Notes under the pieces: model-generated
What the model was told of the DNA's origin: nothing
What the model saw: only the letters and a program-made list of their open reading frames with translations
Database searches by the model: none
Shown here: in pieces, positions 1 through 6,247 of the stretch
How positions within the stretch are numbered: the stretch's first letter is position 1
Layout: each line of letters starts with the position of its first letter
Origin: a virus
Length of the DNA: 53,605 bases
Direction: 5' to 3' (one strand)
IMG/VR virus record: IMGVR_UViG_3300009418_000023
Coordinates: 1 to 53,605 of that record
Made by a program: the position numbers and the translations under genes

Positions 1-1184
1 CCAGCGGCAGACTGATTCAAGCTATGGATGTCGCCGTTAATAACAACTTCTCCGTAGTTACCATCATCCCAGTTAGCCATTCGATTAGCCAACAACCTAG
101 CTTCTAGACCAGCAGCATCGATACCTACCATAACCCATCCTTCTCTAGGAGTAAACAAGGCTCTGGTTCTAGAGTCTCCTGATACCTGTTGTAGGTTGGG
201 TTGTGATGCAGTCATTCTTCCGGTTACAGTTCCTTGAGTATTAACACTACCATGAATTCTATTATCTCTAGAGTTAACAGCTCTAAGTATCCAGTCAGAT
301 AACTGACTAAGCATCTTTATAGTATCAAAGTATCGTGCTAATGTTTTTGCTTCCGGGTAATTAAGATTCTTAAGTACCGCTGAATCAACCTTTGGATTAC
401 CCTTATCTGTTTTAGGGGCAACCCATCCATATTTCTTACCCAGTCTCTCAGCTATTTGTTTTCGTGAGGCAGGGTTAAAGTGTGTTGTCTTATCTTTAAG
501 TCTCTTACCTGTCTTATCTGACCATCTCTCCTCCACAATAGGTGGAAAGATCTCACTCATGTCATCTTCAATCAAAACCTTTTCCATAAGCAGGTCATGC
601 TCAAGTAAACTAGCAGCCTCGATATCAAAACCAATACCATTATTAATCTGCCCAGCTATGATAGAAGCTACATCATGCTCAAGTTTAATAGACCTCTTAT
701 TATCTATAGCAAAGCTTACTTGGTTATCGTATATAAGTTTTGTTACGTTAACATCCTGAAGACAGTACTTCAGCATATCTTCGTTGTACTTATCAAAGCC
801 AAGGATATACTCTATCTTTTCTTCTCCCAGATGAATACCCCAAGCCTTGAGAGAGTTACCTCCGAAGGGGTGGTTCTGTCTATCTGGGTACATAAGACGG
901 GAGACTGTGAGTGTATCATATTTCTTAGTATGAATTGGTCCATACAATCTTTCCAGCAAAGGAACATCGTATAATATTATATTATGACCAATAATAAGAT
1001 CAGCCGATCTTAACATCTCAACTCCCTCTTCCATTGTACTCTCATAAAAGAACCATACTTGGTCAGTATCTAGATCGCTTACAACCATACACCATACTCT
1101 ATCTGCTTCCGGTATAGCTTCGTCACCTTTAACAGTAAGCTCAGTTAAACCATTAGCTTCAACATCAAACACTAATCTTTTCAT
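1..1184 (-). CDS. T7-like DNA polymerase (family A), 5' part, truncated by window edge
   Basis: Replicative DNA polymerase of the T7 gp5 type. The visible N-terminal ~394 residues hold the 3'-5' proofreading domain: exo I DVEANGL at residues 7-13, exo II N68 to D73 in GHNIILYD, and exo III Y140xxxD144 in YCLQDV. Near residue 354 polymerase motif A appears as VGIDAAGLEARLLA, preceded by GRMTASQPNLQQV, a typical family A stretch. Motifs B and C lie beyond position 1. The ATG at 1184 overlaps the stop of the upstream sulfotransferase gene as ATGA, so the two are probably translationally coupled. In T7 this enzyme uses host thioredoxin as processivity factor; that cannot be judged here. Confidence 0.95.
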   Translation of the reverse strand, partial: MKRLVFDVEANGLTELTVKGDEAIPEADRVWCMVVSDLDTDQVWFFYESTMEEGVEMLRSADLIIGHNIILYDVPLLERLYGPIHTKKYDTLTVSRLMYPDRQNHPFGGNSLKAWGIHLGEEKIEYILGFDKYNEDMLKYCLQDVNVTKLIYDNQVSFAIDNKRSIKLEHDVASIIAGQINNGIGFDIEAASLLEHDLLMEKVLIEDDMSEIFPPIVEERWSDKTGKRLKDKTTHFNPASRKQIAERLGKKYGWVAPKTDKGNPKVDSAVLKNLNYPEAKTLARYFDTIKMLSQLSDWILRAVNSRDNRIHGSVNTQGTVTGRMTASQPNLQQVSGDSRTRALFTPREGWVMVGIDAAGLEARLLANRMANWDDGNYGEVVINGDIHSLNQSAA

Positions 1185-1861
1185 CGTTTATCCACATTAT
1201 TAATAGCCTCAGAAATATCCACATCTCCTAACTCAAGGAATTGGACTAGTTCCTTAATCTCTTTCTCTGGGTTCTTCAACATATCCTCAAAGTAAACAGG
1301 GATTGAGGGTATATCATAGTTCATAGCTAAGCTATCAAGCATGATACCTTGTGTTGTTTGCATAGTCATTACATCTAAGTATGTTTTATCCTTATACCAC
1401 TCGGTAAAGTTTGGACTCTTTAGGTTATTCTCTTCTGCTATTTGAATATCAATCTTAGCTAGGTCCATCATACTCTCTGCTTGTTTAACTGTATCTTTTC
1501 TCTTACATATAATCATCTTCTCGATATCATTTGTTTGGAGTTCAGTAACCAATGCTCCAGTAATCTTTATAACATGACCAATATTCTGCTCTCCGAAACC
1601 CTTCCTACAATGATCGATTATTGTTAGCATATCTAACTCCCAATAACCTTTAGGATTAAAGCTCCTCGCCTTCTTATCTAGCTCAGGACTAGCCTTAACC
1701 TTAACATCTGTGTTCTCTCTATTAACAATATTATATGCACCCCAGAATAAGTGCTCATCGTTATCTACCTTGGGATCCCCAACTAAGGGAACCCCAAGGT
1801 AATAAAGAGTCTGCATCATGAGACTAGAACCGCAACGACCTGTTCCGGTAACTAGAATCAT
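1181..1861 (-). CDS. Sulfotransferase-family protein
   Basis: A 226-residue protein starting MILVTGTGRCGSSLMMQ. The G-x-G-R-C-G-S-S loop right after the first strand matches the PAPS 5'-phosphosulfate binding loop of sulfotransferases rather than a kinase Walker A. The rest is alpha/beta with an acidic C-terminal helix, and the length is on the short side for the fold. It would move a sulfo group from PAPS to an unknown acceptor. It sits between primase/helicase and DNA polymerase with ATGA overlaps on both sides (1858-1861 and 1181-1184), so it is fully embedded in the replication operon although it is not a T7 core gene. It is probably an acquired accessory gene; substrate unknown. Confidence 0.75.
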   Translation of the reverse strand: MILVTGTGRCGSSLMMQTLYYLGVPLVGDPKVDNDEHLFWGAYNIVNRENTDVKVKASPELDKKARSFNPKGYWELDMLTIIDHCRKGFGEQNIGHVIKITGALVTELQTNDIEKMIICKRKDTVKQAESMMDLAKIDIQIAEENNLKSPNFTEWYKDKTYLDVMTMQTTQGIMLDSLAMNYDIPSIPVYFEDMLKNPEKEIKELVQFLELGDVDISEAINNVDKR

Positions 1862-3567
1862 ATGTTATCCCAATCGTTAACGACATTACCATCACCATCA
1901 AAGGCGAAGTCTAATTCACTTAGCCTTCCGCTTTCGTGGTCATAGTATAGACACGCAGCAACACCTGATCTACCTGTTAGTCTGTTCTTTAGAACCCTAA
2001 CAATAGTAGTGTTGCTTACCCTGTCATCAGGATTCTGTCTGTCTCTTTCCAAAGCAATAACAGTATTAGGTACGGAAGATAACGAACCCGAGCCACGTAG
2101 ATCTTGTAGTGTGATTCGTACTCCCTCTTCATATGCTTTAGTAGTTTTCTTTAGTTGAGAGACAACATCAATATGAACACCCGTTCTTGAGACCAGTGCT
2201 CTTAGCTCTTTCATAATATTATCTATTAACAATCTTTCAGAGCCTCCTCCATCGAAGTCACTACTATCATTTAATAGTCCAGCAGCAGCAGCAGTGATAT
2301 GATCAAGAACAATTACATCAACATCAAGAGACACGGCCATGAACTCAATACGAGCACATAGATTCTTGAGTCCACTGTTGCCAAGATGATCATAGATATA
2401 TAGGTTAGATCCTTCTAGTTTCTTTCTAGCATCTGCATACTCTTCATCAGTTAGATCACTGATGATATCAATACTAATCGGATCCTTACCAAGCTTAGCT
2501 CGAAGTTCATTCATAACTTTCTTCGCTCGGATAGCTCGTACAGGTTTATTAATTAGTAATGATATCATGTCATCAACAGTTTCTTGAGGAGATTCCTCAA
2601 GCATAATAGCACCAACACTACGACCTTCTTCAAGGTGGTGGTGGATGATCTCTCTTAGGATAGTTGACTTACCGGAACCAGTTCCAGAAGCCCATAGTGT
2701 AACCTCTCCGCTTCTCTGTCCCAATAAGTAGTCGGATAAAGAATCAAACGGGAATGGGTAGACTTTAGTATCCTCAAGAGAGTTGATTGTATTAATTTGA
2801 GAAACATGTACAATCTCATCTGGTGAGTATTGTTGTGCTTCCCACATGGCCTGAATAATTTTTCGGCCCTGATTTTGAAGTAGGCATTCATTCGGATCCT
2901 TATATGGAAGCGAAGCTACCTTACATTTACCGGGAGGTAATAACTCAGCTACTTCTTTAGTTGCGTCTTGACCAGCATCATCCATGTCGAACATGAGAAT
3001 GACTTCTTCATAGCTGGTAACGAACTCAAGGTTATCCTTAATAGCTCTAGCAGCTCCTGCTGCACCATTAGGTAGACTAACTACTGGCCACTTAGTTTCC
3101 ATTAGTTGTCCTACTGTCATGCAGTCAATTTCTCCTTCGGTAATTACAAGCCTCTTACCTTTGGTGCTCTTCCAAAGGTGTTGTCCCCACAAGGGAACCT
3201 TAACTGTGTCGCCTCTCCACTGGAAGGCTTTGTTTGGGCCTCTTAATTTCTGAGCAACAACCTTACCATCACGAAAGAAGGAGGCAATCTCTACCTTCTT
3301 ACCTTCCTTGGTAATAGTTTGATACCCATAGAAACGAGCAGTCTTCTCTGTTATCTTTCTGTCCCCTACACCAATAACTTCTCCAGCGAGAAACTTAGTT
3401 GGGGACTTCTGTACTGTAGTAGACATATTTGAATATGCTCCTTCATGATGGCCACAGGCAAAACAATGTTTGCCGCCATCTTCATACACACATAAATTAT
3501 CTCGGGAGGTGTCCCGCCCACTGTTAGCGCAGGCGGGACACTGAACCCGGTCTTTAATCTTTGACAT
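1858..3567 (-). CDS. DNA primase/helicase (T7 gp4-like)
   Basis: A 569-residue bifunctional primase/helicase. The N-terminal zinc ribbon has C10xxC13 and C35xxC38. The TOPRIM primase core has VITEGEID near residue 142 and LMFDMDDAGQD near 194. The RecA-like hexameric helicase follows: Walker A GTGSGKST near 296, Walker B VIVLDHI near 419, then a QLKK segment and an arginine-finger region towards the C-terminus. Length matches T7 gp4 (566). An in-frame ATG at residue 48 (position 3426) lies 10 nt behind AAGGAGC, so a zinc-free helicase-only form is likely. It follows the 44-residue membrane protein gene and precedes the sulfotransferase with an ATGA overlap. Confidence 0.96.
   Translation of the reverse strand: MSKIKDRVQCPACANSGRDTSRDNLCVYEDGGKHCFACGHHEGAYSNMSTTVQKSPTKFLAGEVIGVGDRKITEKTARFYGYQTITKEGKKVEIASFFRDGKVVAQKLRGPNKAFQWRGDTVKVPLWGQHLWKSTKGKRLVITEGEIDCMTVGQLMETKWPVVSLPNGAAGAARAIKDNLEFVTSYEEVILMFDMDDAGQDATKEVAELLPPGKCKVASLPYKDPNECLLQNQGRKIIQAMWEAQQYSPDEIVHVSQINTINSLEDTKVYPFPFDSLSDYLLGQRSGEVTLWASGTGSGKSTILREIIHHHLEEGRSVGAIMLEESPQETVDDMISLLINKPVRAIRAKKVMNELRAKLGKDPISIDIISDLTDEEYADARKKLEGSNLYIYDHLGNSGLKNLCARIEFMAVSLDVDVIVLDHITAAAAGLLNDSSDFDGGGSERLLIDNIMKELRALVSRTGVHIDVVSQLKKTTKAYEEGVRITLQDLRGSGSLSSVPNTVIALERDRQNPDDRVSNTTIVRVLKNRLTGRSGVAACLYYDHESGRLSELDFAFDGDGNVVNDWDNI
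3437..3443 (-). promoter_or_regulatory. Internal ribosome binding site for short helicase form
   Basis: AAGGAGC inside the primase/helicase gene, 10 nt before the in-frame ATG at 3426 (residue 48). It falls between the zinc ribbon and the TOPRIM domain, the same logic as the gp4B start of T7, whose product lacks primase zinc-finger activity. Confidence 0.6.
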
Positions 3568-3575
3568 TTCAACTC

Positions 3576-3710
3576 CTATTTAGAACAAGTTGACCATGGC
3601 ATCTTCTTACAAAGCCAGCACCACATCTGCTTACCGACAAGAGCACCGACACCAAACAACGTAACTGAATAAAATACGGTTCCTAATGTAGAATCCATCC
3701 AACTCATCAT
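3576..3710 (-). CDS. Small membrane protein, 44 aa
   Basis: Starts ATGATG at 3710, overlapping the TGA of the lipoprotein gene (ATGA), with AAGGAGATT upstream. The peptide begins MMSWMDSTLG, then has a hydrophobic stretch VFYSVTLFGVGALVG at residues 12-26 that could span the membrane once, and a short Cys/Trp/Lys-rich tail (MWCWLCKKMPW). No family recognised. With the overlapping membrane lipoprotein it forms a pair of envelope proteins inside the replication operon; a role in lysis or in host membrane modification is possible but unsupported by homology. Confidence 0.65.
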   Translation of the reverse strand: MMSWMDSTLGTVFYSVTLFGVGALVGKQMWCWLCKKMPWSTCSK

Positions 3711-4090
3711 AGTTTAATCTCCTTAATTTTATCGTTTGTAACTATCCTCCAAACGATTCTTCCTGCCCACACAAGACTGATTGCTCCTGTTGCAATCGCA
3801 ACTGGAATGAAGAACCAGTCTGCGTATAATGCTAATGCATAATTAATTAAGATAAAAATCACACCACCAATTAGCGGTCTCCAACCTAGTGTTCCTCTAG
3901 ATATTACTAACAAAGCAATACCAGCTAAACAACACAGGCCACCTAGCCAGCCAAGCATGGGGCTGCAAGCATTGTTAACCCCTTGTTGTACTGACGCAGT
4001 AATACCATCTAATGGTCCCGTTACTGTCCGTGATAAGCTACATCCAAATAACATAGCACACGTAACACATAACGTTAAAACTTTCCACAT
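3707..4090 (-). CDS. Membrane lipoprotein, 127 aa
   Basis: The start is taken at the ATG at 4090 because AGGAGGGGG lies just upstream and the product then begins with a signal peptide: MWKVLTLCVTCAMLFGC, ending in a lipobox-like LFGC with the acylated Cys at 17. A longer frame from 4159 would read through the end of the RusA gene. Two or three further hydrophobic segments follow (WLGGLCCLAGIALLVI, then LIGGVIFILINYALAL, then VAIATGAISLVWAG), ending in a basic tail. This looks like an inner-membrane lipoprotein. It overlaps the next small membrane protein by ATGA. No homologue recognised; no endolysin or canonical holin is seen nearby. Confidence 0.7.
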   Translation of the reverse strand: MWKVLTLCVTCAMLFGCSLSRTVTGPLDGITASVQQGVNNACSPMLGWLGGLCCLAGIALLVISRGTLGWRPLIGGVIFILINYALALYADWFFIPVAIATGAISLVWAGRIVWRIVTNDKIKEIKL

Positions 4091-4101
4091 ATAACCCCCT
4101 C

Positions 4102-4482
4102 CTATTGTAATTGGTCTACACCTAATATAAAGTATCCATCCTCCGTAGGCTTGGTCCATTGTTTAACAGCGTATACTTCAAGAATCTGTGTATCATCTTC
4201 CCATAGTTTACCATTTAAACAATCAAACACAGCTTTAATATAGTTATCTATATCAGCTTTCGGAGACATAAGTTTTGTTTTCTTCGGTCTCCTAACAAAC
4301 AGTTCCAGATCAACTTTAAGCGGTCCAGTATATAAGTCAAAGTCGTTACCAAGAATCATAGGTACCAACTCTATCATCTCCTTCCGGAAATATTTATAAG
4401 GTCCAGCAAAGTAGGCCCCACGTTTACATAAGCGAGGCCTACTCGCTGCGACCGGACTAATCGGGAACAACCACTCAGGCAT
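4102..4482 (-). CDS. RusA-family Holliday junction resolvase
   Basis: A 126-residue endonuclease of the RusA family, resolving branched DNA made during replication and packaging. It shows the family block PKADIDNYIKAVFDCLNG at about residues 73-90 followed by WEDD, giving the conserved acidic residues of the active site, and the N-terminal P-x-S-x-x-R-P-R-like strand. In T7 this job is done by the unrelated gp3 endonuclease I, so this is a functional replacement in the same neighbourhood, directly after the SSB gene (the start overlaps the SSB stop at 4482). Length is normal for RusA (~120). Confidence 0.88.
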   Translation of the reverse strand: MPEWLFPISPVAASRPRLCKRGAYFAGPYKYFRKEMIELVPMILGNDFDLYTGPLKVDLELFVRRPKKTKLMSPKADIDNYIKAVFDCLNGKLWEDDTQILEVYAVKQWTKPTEDGYFILGVDQLQ

Positions 4483-4994
4483 TAGATTGGCAGGTCTTCA
4501 TCTTCCTTGTCTTCGACAGGGGGGATGAAGTTTGAACCATCAAAACCATCAGTGGCATCGAATCCACCAGTATCCATAATGTTCTTCTCGATAATCTGGC
4601 ATCCGTTAAGATACAGACTAAGAGAATCATCTCTTGTTAAGATAGCCGGAGCAAGACGAAGCCGAACCTTATCACCACCGAACGGAACAGCATCTGTTCT
4701 GTTAGCATGGGCATCCCTACAAGGGAACGTTCGAACATTCTTCTTAACAAAAGCCTTGGACTTAACCTTCAGAGTTGTACGACCTTCATCGTCAACCTTG
4801 AGGCCGTTAATCCTGCTTGCGTTATTTTCTGAAACCATTTCGTCTAGCTTCTTCTGAAGCTCATCATCAACAATAATTGTGATGTTATGGTTAGACGAGT
4901 CTTCACCAAACTTATCGTCTGGGGCGTGAAGGTGAGCCCAGATAACATCCAGCGTCTCAGTAGTAAAAGCATTAATCTTCATCATCATGTTCAT
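4482..4994 (-). CDS. Single-stranded DNA binding protein (gp2.5-like)
   Basis: A 170-residue protein with an OB-fold-like N-terminal part rich in beta residues and a very acidic C-terminal tail ending DKEDEDLPI, the hallmark of phage T7 gp2.5-type SSBs, whose tail contacts polymerase and helicase. The start at 4994 is chosen because AAAGGAG lies 9 nt upstream; three further ATG codons follow immediately (MNMMMK). It overlaps the end of the preceding acidic 81-residue gene by 23 nt. Assignment rests on size, tail and position next to resolvase and primase rather than on an unmistakable motif. Confidence 0.75.
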   Translation of the reverse strand: MNMMMKINAFTTETLDVIWAHLHAPDDKFGEDSSNHNITIIVDDELQKKLDEMVSENNASRINGLKVDDEGRTTLKVKSKAFVKKNVRTFPCRDAHANRTDAVPFGGDKVRLRLAPAILTRDDSLSLYLNGCQIIEKNIMDTGGFDATDGFDGSNFIPPVEDKEDEDLPI

Positions 4995-5217
4995 CCTCTA
5001 TTTCTCCTTTGGTAATATTTTCTTCCATAGATTTAATTGAATTTTCAATGTGATTTACTAACCCCAACAACGAGGTAGCCACATGAGTTAAGTAATTCTT
5101 TACCTCTGCATAAGTAATCCATACTTGTTCCTTCTCTTCAGCTTCTGCAAGGCTTCCCTTTTCATCAACAACCTCAGCCTTCCAACCTTCATCGGTTTTA
5201 ATTTCTGCTTCCGACAT
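4972..5217 (-). CDS. Acidic hypothetical protein, 81 aa
   Basis: Begins MSEAEIKTDEGWKAEV and ends in a run of acidic residues (GEIEDEHDDED). The central part VKNYLTHVATSLLGLVNHIENSI is probably helical. No family recognised. The start overlaps the stop of the phosphoesterase gene and its end overlaps the SSB start, so it is part of the tightly packed replication operon. Net charge is strongly negative. Confidence 0.7.
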   Translation of the reverse strand: MSEAEIKTDEGWKAEVVDEKGSLAEAEEKEQVWITYAEVKNYLTHVATSLLGLVNHIENSIKSMEENITKGEIEDEHDDED

Positions 5218-5879
5218 TAATCCATTACCTCCATATAGGGGTGTCCATCAATTATTACTCCAGCCCCATTGACTGGCTTCTTTAGAAAGTTCTTACCATA
5301 ATACATTAAGATGTGGTGTTTGTCAACCCCACAAGGTACATTAAAACCAAATATTTTATTATCATTAGAACCAAGTAGCCAACACAAGCTTCCTGTTGAG
5401 TGAACGTGTCCACTAACAGTACTCTGTGCTCTAGTCTTAGCTGCGTTGAAAGCAGGTGAAACACCAGAGTTAGCACCAGTCCCATGAAGATATCCTACAC
5501 CATCAATTACCCACTCGTACTCCCATTCCCAGTTGGGTGTATTAAAGATTGTTTTATAATCCTTTAGATACATAGCTGGGATGCCAGCATTAGCTGATAA
5601 TCTATAAACTCTTTCATCGTGGTTTCCTATACATACTTTAGCACTAGGAAAGGCTTTCTTCCATTCCTTTAGTTTTTCCATACTTCTGTGATACTCAGCC
5701 ACAGCTGCGTCAGCATCTGGGTGTTTCTGGTGAAAGGAAATAGCATGGTGATCTAATACATCACCTATGAAAACAACCTCGTTGGTTCTATATTTTTTGC
5801 GAAGTCCCTTACAGAAATCCAAATAGTCTGATCGTTCAGCTGGAAGATGAAGATCACCTATAACCAATACTTTAGTCAC
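5217..5879 (-). CDS. Calcineurin-like metallophosphoesterase
   Basis: The GTG at 5879 is chosen as start because GAGGAGG lies 9 nt upstream; the product (220 aa) then begins VTKVLVIGDLHLP. All metal-binding motifs are present in order: GDLH, GDVLDHH, GNHDER and the late GHVH, with a further GTGANSG segment between. This is the binuclear metal fold of protein, nucleotide and DNA phosphodiesterases; similar genes in phages are often left as phosphoesterases of unknown substrate. A longer frame from 5918 overlaps the preceding acidic 45-residue gene and is less likely. It is the first gene of the SSB/RusA/primase set after the RNA polymerase. Confidence 0.9.
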   Translation of the reverse strand: MTKVLVIGDLHLPAERSDYLDFCKGLRKKYRTNEVVFIGDVLDHHAISFHQKHPDADAAVAEYHRSMEKLKEWKKAFPSAKVCIGNHDERVYRLSANAGIPAMYLKDYKTIFNTPNWEWEYEWVIDGVGYLHGTGANSGVSPAFNAAKTRAQSTVSGHVHSTGSLCWLLGSNDNKIFGFNVPCGVDKHHILMYYGKNFLKKPVNGAGVIIDGHPYMEVMD

Positions 5880-6009
5880 AAATAATATCCTCCTCGTAAT
5901 CGATATAGTCATCATCATCTTCCAAATCTAAATTAGTATCGATGATAAGACCGTCCCAATCCTCAACAAAATGAACGTAATACTCAAAGTCATTAGTATC
6001 TATCGGCAT
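5872..6009 (-). CDS. Acidic small protein, 45 aa
   Basis: ATG at 6009, stop at 5872, overlapping the GTG start of the phosphoesterase by 8 nt. The sequence starts MPIDTNDFEYYVHFVEDWDG and ends in an Asp/Glu/Tyr-rich tail (LEDDDDYIDYEED). The ribosome site is weak (GAG upstream), but the overlap and the absence of other coding in this gap support it. It could act mainly by coupling translation into the phosphoesterase gene, or be another acidic protein like those downstream of the tRNAs. Confidence 0.5.
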   Translation of the reverse strand: MPIDTNDFEYYVHFVEDWDGLIIDTNLDLEDDDDYIDYEEDIICD

Positions 6010-6012
6010 AAT

Positions 6013-6237
6013 CTACTCTGGTTCTGGAATTATTAAGGTTAAATTTAGGCCAGTATCTGTTGGAACTCTTTGAACAACAAACTCTTTAAATAAATTAGCC
6101 ATAAAAATAGACATTAGTGCCTCACTTGGGAACGAAAGATTCAAAACCTTTTCATCCTTACCCTGAAGGGCTAGTTTAACAGTGTACTTCAGGCCGTGTT
6201 CCATGTCAGCCTCACTTCCTATTAGCAAATGAGTCAT
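6013..6237 (-). CDS. Hypothetical protein, 74 aa
   Basis: Start taken at the ATG at 6237, just behind AAAGGAGAAAGC; a longer frame to 6285 would overlap the end of the RNA polymerase gene. The product starts MTHLLIGSEADMEHG and has alternating hydrophobic stretches (KYTVKLALQ, LNLSFPSEALMSIFMANL, LNLTLIIPEPE) typical of a small alpha/beta protein. No family recognised. It lies directly after the phage RNA polymerase gene, a position where T7 carries small host-takeover proteins. Confidence 0.7.
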   Translation of the reverse strand: MTHLLIGSEADMEHGLKYTVKLALQGKDEKVLNLSFPSEALMSIFMANLFKEFVVQRVPTDTGLNLTLIIPEPE

Positions 6238-6247
6238 GCTTTCTCCT

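Noticed and set aside
4507-4857. 116-residue plus-strand frame opposite the SSB gene
   Set aside because: It is antisense to a conserved replication gene and has no ribosome site or recognisable product.
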